NCBI GenBank assembly: GCA_001692895.1
Contig: KV748209.1
Coordinates: 1,697,914-1,761,913 of the forward strand
Source: Cenococcum geophilum 1.58
Taxonomy: Eukaryota > Ascomycota > Dothideomycetes > Gloniales > Gloniaceae
Direction: 5' to 3'
Length of the DNA stretch: 64,000 bases
Part shown: positions 1-12,949 of the stretch, in pieces
Layout: each line of letters starts with the position of its first letter
How positions within the stretch are numbered: the first letter of the stretch is position 1
The notes under the pieces: model-generated
Databases searched by the model: none
The model's input: only the letters and a program-made list of their open reading frames with translations
What the model was told of the DNA's origin: nothing
Translations under genes and position numbers: made by a program

Positions 1-2205
1 AGAATAGGTTTCTTTTAAAAAAGTTATAAGATGTCCCATGTCACGTATGTTCTTAGACTTTAAAAGAGCTGGCATTATTGTAAGTATTCCTCTAAACGGC
101 TTATGTATTATTCTAGTTAGGCGCGGCTCTTTTCTAGAAATTGCGAAGTAAATGGGTAGGAGTTGCAGTAACCGTATAGAAACGGGGCGGGGTTACGTAC
201 TTGAGGCGTAGAACTAGAACAGATACCATATGGGATACACATATAGATCGCCTATATCCCTATCTTGCTTTACTATTATATACGCAATACTCGGAGAGCA
301 TACAGCGAGGAAACCTACTCTTCTTAGCTATAATGGACGAATTTTGACCAATTATGGATAACCCTCAAAGTCAGCCAAGACCTAATTGTAAAAAAGCTTA
401 GAGAGAAGATGCGCTAGAGCTAATGTCTTAGAGCTAAGGAAGCTGCTATTAGTTTCGACGTTAGCAAAACAGAGCTTAATACACTTCCATACCTGTAACA
501 CGCACTACTATAGAAGAAAGGGTTAAAGCCTAGGAGACCGTAAGAAATATCCCCTAAACCCTTAGTTAGGTGGTTAGGGGTATTTCTAGACTCTAAGCTT
601 ACTTTTAAACAACATATATAAAATACAAATCTCTAACAAAAGCAAAAACAGCCTTCTATTTAATTAGAAGACTAGGCAATACACAAAGAGGTCTATCTCT
701 ATACAAGCCCTACGACAGCTTATATAGCTTGCGTTACCACTATAGCAGACTATGGTGTACAATGCTGGTGGAAAAGCAAATCTAGAAGACTACCTACTAG
801 ATAGGTACAATCTCTACAAACGAGGCCCTAAAAACTAGTTCTAGGAGCGTTTTAAAGGATCTCCTAGCCAAGCTGTAAAGATCGAAGCCTCTATTCCTCC
901 TCCTAGAATTAGATTTAAAGCTTTGCAATAACTACGCATTAAGAATCCTAAAATTCAAGGAAAACCACGTAATTAAGAAGGTCTATATAGAAGAGATCAA
1001 CAAAGATAGGGCGAATTAGCAGCTAATTCTAGCTCATAGTTCTAGCCCTAAAAACTCTACTATAAAGGTACTCTTACAGCCAAAGACACAGCTACTATCT
1101 TTAGCCTCTAGAGTTCAGCAGCTAATTCAAAACTGGGAAAATAGAGAAAATCTCTCTAGAATGGCAAAAACCGTGGTCTCCTCCTAATCTCTGCATTCTT
1201 TTCTATCTCAAGTGGTAGTAAAGAAGAAGCTGCACAAGGAACATCTAAGACTAGTAGAAGTTTACAAGAATCCCTAGAGTGGGACCTAGTAGATATATAC
1301 TCTATACAAAGATGGCTCTAAAGACAACACAAATTAAAATGCAGCTGCCTATATGTAAAATAGGGGAGAGAATAGGATTAAATATGCACAGAACTGGAAT
1401 CTAGGACCCTATATGGAATTATAGACGCAGAGCTCTATGCAGTCTATAGGAGCCTAGAATACCTAAAATAATAAAGAGCTAGAAGAGAAAAGTCTATATC
1501 TTTATAGATAGCCAAGCGGCTATTAAGAGATTACAGCTTAATTCTCTTATAGGGGGCAAGAACTAGTTTTAAAATTACGCAAAGCTATTCCCTACTTAGC
1601 TAGTAAAGGGGATCTCTATTAACTTCTACTGGGTTCCTAGCCATTTAGGAATCTATGGGAACGAAATAGCAGATAAGCTAGCAAAAAAGGGCCTTTCTAG
1701 AAGAAAACTACAATCTCTTATACCTTCCTTAGCTATATAGAGGAGAGCGGCAAGAGAAGAGATACTAGAACAGTGGAAAAATAACTGGCAGCAGAATAGG
1801 AATAAAGGAAACACTATACTAGGATCTGTAAAAGGAAGCCATTCCTTTTCTCTTAAAGCCCCTAAGGATAAATATCCTAAAAGGCTACAATCGGCTTTCT
1901 TCCAGCTAAAGCTAGGAAAAGGCTATTTTAAATCCTTTACTAAAGTAATAGGAGAGGATAAAGAAGGTAGATGCTTTAGGGAATGTAGAGCACTACAAAC
2001 CCCTAGACATCTACTACTAGACTGCAACCTATATAGGGAAGAAAGAAGAGAAATGCGAAAGAAACTAGGCTTTTCTCTCTCTCTAAAGAAGCTATTTTGT
2101 ACACAAAAAGGAAGAGAGGCGCTTTTCTTATTTCTAAGTAGGACAGGGATAGCTACTAGAAAGTGGCTAATAACAGCAGGATCTATAGGAGGTAACTCCT
2201 ACTAG
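1..2205 (+). pseudogene. LINE ORF2 C-terminal part: reverse transcriptase end, RNase H, CCHC knuckle
   Basis: One frame can be followed from about 559 to the stop at 2203-2205. The stretch WLGVFLDSKLTF (571-606) matches the segment after the RT palm that is common in fungal Tad1-like LINEs. RNase H follows: a YKDGS-like first motif near 1300, DAELYAVYRSLEYLK near 1430, FIDSQAAIKRL with its aspartate at 1507-1509, and PSHLGIYGNEIADKLAKKG at about 1636-1695. Near 1970-2040 comes a C-x3-C, H, C cluster (CFRECRALQTPRHLLLDC), a putative nucleic-acid-binding knuckle typical of these proteins. The RNase H would remove RNA from the RNA/DNA hybrid during copying. TAG and TAA codons interrupt the frame at positions expected to be Gln or Trp, so the copy is dead. 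The three landmarks at 589, 1507 and 1672 are all in phase with the terminal stop. Confidence 0.85.
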
Positions 2206-2525
2206 GCTCCTAGAAAAGAGATATTAGTAAGTAAAAGGACAGAAATAAATTACAAAAGGATAGGGAAAGGCGTTAGGATTTCTTATTTCTTATAGTTTTC
2301 TACCGTTTTCTCATTCCCTAGTAGTTGCTTGTAACTTAGTATTTTACTAAGGAACTATAAACCCCTAGTTTAGGGGCTTATAAACTACTAGGACATAGTT
2401 ACTAGTATATGTTAAGCTGCCCTAAGGGATTCATATATATAGGACTATAGCGCCATAGCCTAGAGGCTGCATGCGCAGTATTGTACGTAGTATAATACAA
2501 TGGATATAAAAAAAAATAAAAAAAA
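1..2525 (+). mobile_element. Non-LTR retrotransposon (LINE, Tad1/I-like), 3' part
   Basis: This is the 3' part of a LINE that runs off the left edge of the window. It carries the end of the reverse transcriptase, an RNase H domain, a cysteine/histidine knuckle, a 3' UTR of about 300 bp and an A-rich tail (about 2506-2525). LINEs copy themselves by target-primed reverse transcription. A 3' UTR followed by an A-rich tail, without LTRs, fits that mode. The last 130 bp before the tail (about 2395-2525) reappear almost unchanged at 46866-47009, where they end a different element. The 5' end and any target-site duplication lie outside the window. The many TAA and TAG codons in frame point to RIP. 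Confidence 0.88.
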
Positions 2526-3749
2526 TAGCCTTTTATATACCGTTCTTTAAATATAGTTAAAACTCCTAGGTCCTTTTCTTACTCCGGTTCTTTAAGCTAT
2601 TTTACTCTTAGCGTACCTACTTTAGGCCTATTAGTAATTTTTATAAGGGTATTTTATCCCTTAGTCTATCTAGTATCTTTAGCCCTTATTAATCTCTTTA
2701 TTCTTACTATGCTTTAATTTAATTTTTAAATCCTTCCTAGTCTTCTCTTAGTTTGCATTTAGCTATTAAATCCTCTAGATCCTTAAATTTTATAATTCTA
2801 GTATTAATCATTTAACCTTAAGGCTAAATACTTTGTTTACCTTTTACTTGATATTTATTAGCCTTATAAGCCTTTCTATCTACCTAGCGGCCTAGCTCTT
2901 TAGCTATATCCTCTATACCTATAGGGATTAATACCTACTCTAGGTTTAGGTTCTTTTTCTATTTCTATAAAAGCCTATCTTATACTTTACTTATAGGGAA
3001 TCTTTATCCTATGCTTATTTACTTATTTTTAAACTAAGCTACTACTCTACTTTATTAGTTTTCGTCCGTTATAAGTCCTTAAGCTTTTCTTATCTCTTCT
3101 TAAGAATCTTAAGTCTGTGGCCTTTTACCTTTATTAAGTACTAAAGTAGCTTATTATTCTACTTCTCTTATATCTTATAAAGTAATAGACATTATACCTA
3201 ATAGAGTTTCAATCCCTATTGCTAATCCTTCCTCTATAGTAGATTTAACCTCTACCTTAATTATTACGTCCTTAAGGTCTATATACTTCTAGTAAGCTGC
3301 CTTTATTACCTTATTGTTACTACTTATATTCTAATTATTTTAATCCTTAAATCCTATAGCTTGGTACAACTGGTGTATAAAAACGTTCTCTACTAATATA
3401 AGGGGACTTTATAGATAGGGAGCTATAAGGACACGATTGTAAAATAGGATAGATTGGTAAGAGAGACGAATCCTTAAGGAGGTAAGGTCTTTAAGATTGT
3501 AGATTAGTATATAACCGGCGACTATTTAAGGGGTGTCTAGGGGTTGTCCTAAGGGCAACCCGAGGTAACTGCAATAATATCCCTTATATTACCCCCCTCC
3601 CCCTTCTTATAGTTAGCCCCTAATCGCTATTACCTTATAGTAGGGAGATTATAAGGGCTCGTCCCCGAAGGGGTTTGGAGAGATATTGGTATACCGCTAG
3701 ATATTATCTATCTATCTAACCCCTGCTTTAAACTCCTAAAAACCTTAAT
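2526..3749. other. RIP-degraded sequence, no recognisable gene
   Basis: This stretch is AT-rich and TpA-rich, and I could not follow any frame or domain in it. It begins directly after the LINE tail, so it is the LINE's target sequence. A small imperfect hairpin (gggttgtc ... ggcaaccc) lies near 3543-3563, but nothing suggests a function. Confidence 0.5.
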
Positions 3750-4705
3750 AAGAAAAAGGTATAACTAGAGAAAAGACGCAAGAATTACTAGAAGACCTAT
3801 TAGAAGCCTACTAAAAGCGTACTAGTAACTACCTAGGTTAATCTAAGGATTTTTATATAACTTTACTTCTAAGCCTTTATGCTGGTCTGTAATTAATTAT
3901 AAGTATTATAGGTAATTTGGTATTCTAATATAGTTCTATAGAACCTTTTAGTATAGGATTTAACGTATAAAGCCTTAGCTTGCCGTTGCCTTTAACTATT
4001 AGGATATAGTCTATAATCCTTTCTTATAATCCCCTGCATTACTAACGCATTACTTTTATATTTACCCTTAGGCTATTAAATGCGGTTAAGGTATTAATTA
4101 GTTAGTTAAAGAGACTTATCTCTTAAGATTTAGTGCGTATACTTTTAAATCTAGTGGTCCTGTGCTATATAATTAGTATAGCTTTACTACTTAGTAAGTA
4201 GGAGGAATACTTTATAATAGTACCTATAGCTATTATACGATTATTAAGAACGTCTATAACATCATTCTTTCATATTATAATATTGTTTAGGTATAATTTA
4301 ACCTATATACGTCTTTAATTAACGTCTTAATTACCTTTCCCCAGCCGCGTAATTAGTTTTTATAAGGAAGTAATAGTTAGATAATATATACTTATATTTT
4401 CTTCCTTTTAAATAACGCTATTATAACGGAGTTATATCGGCAAGGTTGCGGCTATTTACTAAAAGGATATTGGACGGTAAAGTATAAGGATACCTTACTT
4501 ATTATGCTTAATTCTTTTCCTTAATACTTTACTTCCTATTATTAACCTTCGTCTAATTTAGACGTATCTTTAATATATTATTAAGATTTTCTTCTTTTTT
4601 ATTATTAATTTAATATACCCCTTAATTTTTTACTAACTACTCTTTTAAGCAAATTCCTTAGCGTATTTTAGTCCTGCCATTATATATAGAACCCTAACCC
4701 CCGCT
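3750..4705 (+). pseudogene. Unidentified coding-like relic, one frame of about 310 codons
   Basis: Read on the plus strand in the frame with a codon at 3850-3852, this stretch makes a sensible Tyr/Leu/Ile-rich protein. The only stops are TAA and TAG, at places where Gln would fit. I saw no TGA between about 3750 and 4705. That is the signature of a coding sequence eroded by RIP rather than random DNA. I do not recognise the family and saw no catalytic motif, zinc finger or signal peptide. The start is not defined. It could belong to an old transposon or to a duplicated host gene. A six-frame search against fungal proteins would be the deciding test. Confidence 0.4.
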
Positions 4706-5296
4706 AACCTATAACTAGTACTAGTCCTACCTAAATAATTTTGCTTATATATCTTTAAAAAAAACTAAAAATCTAATAAAAGGATTCTAGAGGCTTATAA
4801 TAAGACTTACTATATAAGATCTAATACCTTTAGTCCTTATAATTAATGCATACGTACTAAGAGCGGCAGTTATATTAAGGTAAGCTTTTTTATCCTTAAT
4901 AGATTTCTATTATTAACTTTGGCTTTAATAGCCTAGTAACGATTCTTTAATTTTTTAAACTACTATATTGCCCGAGCTCTCTCTAGCGCTAATACTAAAT
5001 AACTTAATTAAATTTAAGATTATGCCACAGCCATTTATACTACCTATAACTCTTAGTAAGCTAGCTAGTAACGCTTAATATAAGAGTAAGGTTAGTATAC
5101 TAAGAATAAGGTAAGAGATAGGGGTAATAAGAAGAAGGTTGCCGTCTACTATAAAAAGGTGTTTATATATACCCGTTAAGTTTTAAAAGAGTATAATATA
5201 ATGCGTTTATCAGGAAAAAAAATTTTGGGCTAGTTGTTGCGGTTTGCGGCAAATTGCCGCAAACTGTACGGTTGCGGTAGGTGGATATGGTCGTTA
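4706..5296. other. AT-rich spacer containing a 21-bp palindrome
   Basis: No gene is visible. At 5243-5263 there is a palindrome with two 10-bp arms around one central base, tttgcggcaaattgccgcaaa. It belongs to a GGCAA-type motif that recurs elsewhere in the window. An open frame on the minus strand here (5163-5390) runs through the tandem repeats and is judged accidental. Confidence 0.5.
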
Positions 5297-5447
5297 GCAA
5301 ATTGTGTAAACCGTGCGTTTTGCAATAAGTTTGCAGCACCTTAATAGCAAACCGTGCGTTTTGCAACAAGTTTGCAGCATCTAATAGCAAACCGCGCGTT
5401 TTATAACAAGTTTGCAGTATCTAATAGCAAATTGCAGTAAAACGCTT
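5297..5447. repeat. Tandem array, 40-bp unit, about 3.5 copies
   Basis: Units of the form gcaaaccgtgcgttttgcaa followed by caagtttgcagcatctaata repeat at 5347-5386 and 5387-5426. A longer diverged copy precedes them (5297-5346) and a partial copy follows. Within each unit gcaaac and gtttgc are inverted, so each can fold back on itself. Confidence 0.85.
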
Positions 5448-5498
5448 AACTACTAAACTAATGCTAGCTTTTTGCTACCCTATAAATAAATAGCGCGC

Positions 5499-5642
5499 AA
5501 ACTATATAAATTATACGAACTGTACGAACCGTATAAACTGTACGAACTGTACGAACTGTACAAACTATACGAACTGTACGAACTGTACGAACTATATAAA
5601 TTATACGAACTGTATAAACTGTACGAACTATATAAATTATAA
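5499..5642. repeat. Tandem array, 9-bp unit, 16 copies
   Basis: Sixteen consecutive 9-mers of the type gaactgtac fill exactly 144 bp. Variants include aaattatac, gaaccgtat and gaactatat, and most differ by C/T or G/A transitions. This fits RIP or ordinary decay after expansion. No promoter or gene is attached to it. Confidence 0.9.
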
Positions 5643-5700
5643 TATACTGCTATAGATTGCCATAGATTGCCACAGATTGCTATAGATTGCTATAATATGC
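5641..5700. repeat. Tandem array, 10-bp unit, about 6 copies
   Basis: Six 10-mers of the form tatagattgc or cacagattgc sit back to back. In reverse complement this is gcaatctgtg, the same word found in the LTRs at 54649-54875 and 60403-60588 and near other GGCAA-type motifs of this window. It directly adjoins the 9-bp array. Confidence 0.85.
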
Positions 5701-5702
5701 CT

Positions 5703-6229
5703 TTAAAAATATATTTATATTATAACTACTATATAAAATAGCTACTCCTCTAAACCTATTACAGACTATAAAGCATTTGCCTTGCCTAGCCCCTCCTCTA
5801 CCCTTATTCTAAAGATATCTAGATTCTTATTATTAAATAGTATAGACTTAACCCCTTTTCTAATAGTATACCAAAAACTTATATTAGGTTTAGCCCTAAG
5901 CGTCTTTCTAAATAGCTTAACTATAGCTATTAACTATTCGTAATTCTAGCAATATAGTATATTAATAGTACGTTTCTAATTCCATAATTTTATACCTTTA
6001 AAGATAAGCTTATAGGTATTATTTCTAAAATTATTACTGGCGCCACTATCCTTATCTATATCTTCTCCACTATTTACGCCAGCATTATTGTCTATATCCA
6101 CTCCATTATATTCGTTACCCCCCTTTTTTATACTATTCCAATTATCTATATTTCCACCTAGAGCTATATCCGTTCCATTATCTGCATCGCTATCTTTATC
6201 TATATTAACTCTACTATATCCGTTACAAC
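5703..6229 (-). pseudogene. Acidic, Asn/Asp-rich coding-like relic, C-terminal part
   Basis: The minus strand reads as a protein rich in Asp, Asn, Gly and Ser (for example GVDIDNNAGVNSGEDIDKD), followed by a less biased segment. Between about 5990 and 6229 the frame has no stop. When the gypsy element at 6235-13136 and one copy of its 5-bp duplication are set aside, this frame runs directly into the minus-strand frame at 13142. The two parts were therefore one coding sequence before the insertion. I do not recognise the family. A low-complexity acidic segment of this type is usually a flexible linker or tail, which is inference only. Confidence 0.45.
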
Positions 6230-6234
6230 ACTTA

Positions 6235-6421
6235 TGTTACAGTGCTGCAATAAAGTAGACTAAATAACTACGTTATGGTATAAAGAGGGGAAGAAGGTGG
6301 AAAGGGGGTATTATATATAAATAGTAGGGCCGGCCGCTAAGTCGCTAGTGGTGGGCTAGCTAATAGTAGGAAACAGTACGAGATAGTGTAAAACAGTATA
6401 CGTTAGGTCAGTGCCGTAACA
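6235..6421 (-). repeat. LTR of the 6235-13136 gypsy element (3' LTR in element orientation)
   Basis: It is 187 bp long, begins TGTTAC and ends GTAACA, so it has the short inverted ends typical of LTRs. It is preceded by the target duplication actta. The first 75 bp of the same LTR family occur again at 50987-51061. Confidence 0.93.
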
Positions 6422-9400
6422 GTACTCCTCTCCCCTAGATAGTTTAGTCCCTAAACTAAATAAATAACTTAAAAATAGGCAGTATATGGGGTTGCCTATT
6501 TTTTACCACAAAGATATTAGTTCTGCTTACCGCCCTTAACTAAGCTAATAGCAATTTTCTATGCCGGGCATAGAAAATCCTAATTAGTTAGTTTAGTAAG
6601 TAAGGTCAGCAGAACTCTATACCACCACTTAAATTAATCCGCGTGGCGTTTCTTAGCGAGAATTTAGCTAATTAAATAACTTTAACTGCTGGTCAAAGTT
6701 CTATAACATCTTAACCACCATAAATTTTAATATGGTGGTCGGCCGTGACCTTAGCGTGACTTTTCCTTATCTTATACCTAGTCTAGGGGTCCTAGCTTCT
6801 TAGGGTATTGCTTATAAAAGCGCTATGCAGCTTATTTATAACCCTTTAGGTCTTTTTCTAGCTACTAGGTTATATCCTTATAATATTTCTATTTAATCTT
6901 ATAAGTTAGGCCCTAGGGGTCTTTATTATATATATTAAGGATTTTCTTAAACTCCTATTTATCTTCTATATTGCCGTTATTATCTCTCTCTGCTACTCAT
7001 CCTTATATATTATAGCGCTCTACAGTATTAATATTTGCTTAGCTAGGGATTTCTTTAGCAGCCTAGAGGCGGACCTTAGATATATAAAAGGATTTATTTA
7101 CTTAAATATAGTCCGGGAGGTCTACTATAACTACCCCTTAGTATGCTGCGAGTACGGGGTATAGGCCGTCCTATTTATCGTCCTATTTCTTCTTAGGTTT
7201 GTTTATCTTTATATTTTCTAAGCTAACTATAACTATATCGCCTTCGTAGAATAACACGCTCTTATCCCTACGGGTATTAGCATTATCTTTATAAAATCCA
7301 GGCTAGGGCCTTAAGCTATGTTAATATCCGCTTAAAGCGGTTAGCTATAGAGTCTACGCGGAAGAACTCCTTCTTTGCTTATACTAATAGTATTAGTAGG
7401 TAGGGGCCAGTAGGCTTAATTTTAAGGCGAGGGTTAAAGCTATAGTTTATAAAAATGGGGAGATGCCTATGCTCTTATTAACTTAGTTATTTATAGCAAA
7501 CTTAGTAAGTAGTAGGTAGTTAACCTAGTTATCCTATATAAAGCTAATAAAAGCATAAAGGTATTTATTTACGGCAGCGTTAATAATTTTGGTTTAGTCG
7601 TCTATTTTTAGGTGCTAGGCTAAGCTTAGTCGCAAGGTTATCTTAAGGCGTTTACTTAGTCATCGCCAGAAGTTGCTAATAAATTATATGCCGCGATTAG
7701 AGATAATTGTGCTTGGTACACTATAGAGCTTATATATATTATTAATAAAGCTATTAACTAGCTCCTCTATTAAGAGTTCTATTACTAAAACAAGGTATTA
7801 TATTTTAGTTAGGCGGTCTATAATAATAAGGATATATTTATATGCCTTGCTATAGCGTTAGCATACTAGCAGCGTTGTAATATAGTTAATTAAGATATTG
7901 GTCTACGGGCGGGTAGGTAATTTTAGTAGCTTTAGGAAACCGGGTGGGGTAAAATAGGGGGTCTTAGTATAAAAGTATAGGGCATAGTCTTTAACGAAGG
8001 TAGCTATAAACTAAGAGATTCCTAGCTACTAGTATATTTGGTTTAAGAGGTTAAGAGTTTTAACCTAGCTAGGGTAACTAGCGGGGCCGCTACTATAAGA
8101 GCGATAGGTAACTTTTAGGCAGAGGTCTAGGGCGTTAGGGATAAAGAGACATTAGTAGAAGTAGATCTGTCCGTTAATAATACTATATTCTAACTTATTG
8201 CAACGGAGTAATTTCCTAATCTTCTTTAGCTAATAGTAAGCTTTTTAATTACGTAGGGCTGCTACTATATCTCTTACAAATTTATTCTCCTAGTATCCCA
8301 GCTAAATTAACTTATTTAATAACTTTTTAGCTATTTTAGGGTCTAAAGCGGCTATAAACTCTACGTTGTTAGAGTTACGGGACTTATATAGTAATTTTTC
8401 TAAGATTATAGGGTTAACTTTTTAGGGCGGTATAACGACTTAGGCTCAGTAGCGGAGGCGTTTATTATTAATATCCTTAGGCCTTATTTCTAATAGCCGG
8501 CTTAGGGCGTTAGGGAGCGTAGCTTTGCTACTAGGTCTATATATAATTATAAAGTTAAACTATAAAAGGAACTCTGCCTACCAGACTTAGCGCTAGTTTA
8601 GCTACTTAGTAGTTATAAACGTCTGTAGGTTTTTATAGTCGGTAATAATTTTAAACGGCTCCTTAGTTCCTTATAGCTTAGGATACCATTTTTTTAAAGC
8701 CTTAATAATAGCTAAGAGTTCTTTATTATAGATTTTATAGTTATACTTTGGCGTAGAGTGCTTTATAGAGAAGAATGCAACCAGTTTTAATTTTCTATTA
8801 TTATTATACTGGGAAAGGACTCCGCTAGAAGCCTAATTTAATACGTCTATCTCTACCACTATTTTCTTTATATAGTTATAGTATACTAGTACTAGTGCTA
8901 AAGTAAAGGCTCCCTTAAGGGCCTTAAATAATTTGGCTTGTTTTAGTCCCTATAGCTATCCAATATCCTTCTTTAGAAGTTTTATTATAGGTGTAGCAAT
9001 AGCAGAGTAGCCTTAGATAAATTATTAGTAAAAGTTCGCGAAGCTAAGAAATTATTATAGTTCTTTAATTAATATTGGGTCCTTTTATTCCTATAGGGCC
9101 TATACCTTTTTAGGGTCTATAGTTATACCATTAGTCGAGATAATTAAGCTAAGGTATTTTGTTTTAGTAGAGTAGAACTTAAACTTATTAATATTAATCT
9201 AAAGTCCAGTATTACTAAGTCTTTAGATAATTTTATTTACATACTTAGTATACTTAGCGCGTATTTTAGAAAAGATAAGGACGTTATTAAGGTAGGTAGT
9301 GCAGTAGTTATTAAGGGCGTTATATAAAATATAGTTAATATAGTTTTAAAATATAGTGGGTGCGTTATAGAGGCCAAATAGTATAACTAGTATCTTATAG

Positions 9401-12400
9401 AGTCTAAACTAGGTAATAAATGCTATAAGCTACTTATAGCCCTCCATAATCCAGATCTAGTTAAACGCAGCAATTATATTAAGTTTAGTAAAGTACTTAG
9501 CACTATAAAATGCGTTAAGTATCTCGCGGATTAGTAGCAGTAGGTATTAATTCTTAATAGTAACTATGTTTAGGCCTTAGTAGTTATAGTAGATTTATAT
9601 ACCGCCGCTAGGCTTAGCAGCGAGGAGGAGTAGTACGGTAGCTAGTAAGGTTAATTCGCGGATAAAACCCTTATCTAGCATCTTATTAATCCACTTCTTT
9701 ATATACCTAAGTTTAGTAGGTAAGAGTGGTCTATTTTTATAGTATAGGGCCTAGTTTCTGGGGGTAATCTTAATTTTATAGTCCTATGGTCGGTAAGGAG
9801 GTAGCTTATCTACGTTTTTAGGGAGGAAGTGCTTAATATATTTACTAAACTCCTTTAGTAGGCATTATAGAATGTCTTCGCGGGTTAATCCTGGTTTGCC
9901 TTTTAGGAATTTTTTAACATTAGTATTAACTATCTTCTAACGTAAAAGCTTGGGTTTGGTTTTTAGATTTATTTTAAGAAAGTTATAGAAATAGGGGGGG
10001 AGCGCTTTACGGGCTTCCTTTATTATATAGTTACCTTCTACTAGCTAGCGGAAAGACCTTTCTAATAGGTTTAGTACTCCTATTAGGCCTATAGGCAGCT
10101 CTTTAAGTAGCTATTAGTACTTATCTTATTTAACTAGTTCTACTAGCTCCGCTATATAGATCCTTATTACCTTTACGTCTTTTTATTTACAGAACTAGGT
10201 AAAATTAATAGCATAAATACATTTAATATCGTCTAGGTTAGGGCGTATCTAGTTCTTTGGTGCTACGGCTAAGCTAGTATAGCTCAGTCGGCCTAGGGGG
10301 GCGGAAATAAGGCGGCGGCCCTATACGGTACGCGCGGGAGATAGGTATAAGGTTAGGCGTTATGGTAGTGCGGTTTCTATTATCTAGGTCTTAGTAGTTC
10401 TATAGCCAGTCCTTACTATAACACGAGCTATAGTATGCGTATATAGCATATAGCTTAGTTCTAGGTATTAGGCTAAGCGGCTAGGGTTTAAATAGTACCT
10501 GGGTTAGGGTTAGATTCTTAGTAGTAGCGGCGCAAAGCGGACCTTCTTCCTTAGTCTCGGTAGGGCTGGCTGGCCTATCGTTTTAGTCTTAAGTATTAGG
10601 GTAGTCTAGTCTTCTACTATCTCGTTTCTTTGCAGCTATATGGGCTCCCCTTTATTAGGAACGTCTTTTACTATTAGGGCTTTATATATAGTCCTAGGTA
10701 CTAGGCTTAGTAGTACTAAGTATCTATATAGGGCGTCCCTACTAACGTTGGTTATCCTCTACAGGAGGCAGTGCCTAAAGTAGTAGTCTAAGTTAAAGCG
10801 GATCTTAAGTTTCCTAAAGCTAGGGTAAGGCTTGTGCTTCTAAAGCTAGGGTATACCTAAGATAATTAGGGTAGTAGGCGAGAGTTTAGTAATAAAAAAG
10901 AGTATAGCTTTAGTATAGAGGCCGATTAATATTTAGGTGGTAAAGTAGTCTGTAATAAGCAAAGTTAGGATACTATCTGCGAGGCGTAGTGGCCTAGGTG
11001 CTAGCAGCTTCTTAATTATAACATTATACTTTCTTACAATAGACTTTACGTTAGTAAATGCCATTACAGTACTACCGGAGTCTACTAGGCTTACTATATT
11101 AATATAAACTTAGGGGTATAGGTTATATAATAAGGAGAGTTAGGTTTAAATAAGGATTAATTTCTTATTACTATTTGCTAATCTAAGATTAAGTGGCAGT
11201 TTACTAATAGAAAGGACTAATTAATCTAGTAATAGGGACCTAATCTTCTCGTCTTCCTCCTTATATAGTTTAGACCCTTAGACGCGACTTAGTCTAAGGG
11301 TTTGCTTTTTAACAACTAGGGTATAAGGCTGTCTTAATAGGGCGGTCTAGTGTCTATCTAGCTAGCGGTATTAGTCTTAGTTTTAGTTAGGGTATAAGAA
11401 AACAATACCTCGCCAATAACGTAGCCGTGTTTGTATTTACTAGCGCGAAGTCGCTAATACTAGGCGTTATTAACAGGTTAGGCTCCTATATAGGGTATAG
11501 TTTAGAGTAACTAAGCCGTAGGGTTAAAGGGGGGGGTTATCTGCCGCGGCTATAATAGGCTCCGCGGTTACCGCGTCTATAATGGACTTTATAGTTACCG
11601 CGTCCGCGGTTATTAGTTCGCGTTATTTAACGGGGTGGCATTAAGACTAGGTTTACTATCTTAGCGGGGTTATAGGCATCTTTTTAGTGGCTAGGTAGGC
11701 CATAGGCAAGGTATAGTCTATTATTAACGCGGCGCTTACGCTCTATATTTAAGATTCTATTAAGGTCTATAGGTTCTCTAGTTATTGCTAGGGTTAGGGT
11801 TAATATAGGGGCAGGGGCTTAGGCAGGTAGGCGGTAGTTAGCGTTCTTCTTAAGGTTAGCTTAGTATGTATAGTTTACAAGGTTCTTAGCGAACACATCT
11901 ATCTGCTTACTTTAACCTATATAGTCGCTGTTATTAATTTTATAGGTAAGTCTAAGTGCCAGCTCTTCTATCTTTAAAGAGATAAACTTTTAGAGTAGGT
12001 CTACCTTCTATTCGTCTGTCTTCTTAGCGTAGGTTATTAGCTTATTAAGCTCTCCCTTTTAGGACTAGTAATTACGCTCGCCCTAGGGGAAATAGTTAAG
12101 CTTGTTCTTTATAACCTAGGTTATATTAAGGACCTTATAGTAGGTAGTAAGGTCTTTAAGCATATCTTCCTTAGTAGGCCATTTCCACGTAGATGTGTTA
12201 TTTAGGTTCTTATGCATAAGCTCTAGGCCCTACTTAATAAACTTATAGGCCTTATCCTTTAGTATATCCGAGATATAAAGGATCTGGGACTAAACTATAT
12301 TAAAGTAGTCCTAGTCCTGGTTAAAGACTCCCTTAATCTTAATATACCAGGTCTTAAATTTAGCTTATTATTCTAGCGGGGTACCTTTTCCGCTAAATAT

Positions 12401-12949
12401 TGGCGGGNCTTTAGATCTCCGTTTTTTCTGCTAGGTTACTACCATTATTATAGGGGTTAATTGTTTTAGAACGGTAATAGTCTTTACCTAGGAGTTAATA
12501 GTTCCTATCTAGGAGGCGATAAGGGCACTAAGGTTTTCATTAGCTTTCTTATTGGCGGTGTTTGTGTTATATATATACTATAGTTCTGCTTTAATATTAT
12601 TAAGGAACTCGTTGGTATAGTTAATAAGGGTAAGGTAAGCTTTGCTAGGCTTAAAGGTTTTAGGGTATAGTAGGGAGCGGTAGATTATCTATGCGATATT
12701 GGGGTATATCTCTATAAAGAGGTCTACAAAAACGTCACGGGAGTTCTAGGTTTCGGCCATTTCGGCGTCGTTAGTGTCGCCTATTTAAGTACTAGGTAAA
12801 AACTAAGGATCGTTCTAGGACTGTGCTGGGGATGTATTAGTTTTAGCAGAGGCGCGCGCAGGTCGCGATTGCTCTGGGGCGGAGGTTAATTAGCTAGGGT
12901 ATAAGGAATTAGTAATCGCGATGGGGCGCAAATTAAAGATACCATAAAC

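Noticed and set aside
3543-3563. Short hairpin gggttgtc/ggcaaccc as a terminator or regulatory RNA
   Set aside because: It is isolated in degraded sequence with no gene next to it, and the stem is imperfect.
5163-5390. Minus-strand open frame of 75 codons
   Set aside because: It runs through the palindrome and the 40-bp tandem units, so its openness reflects repeats rather than a gene.
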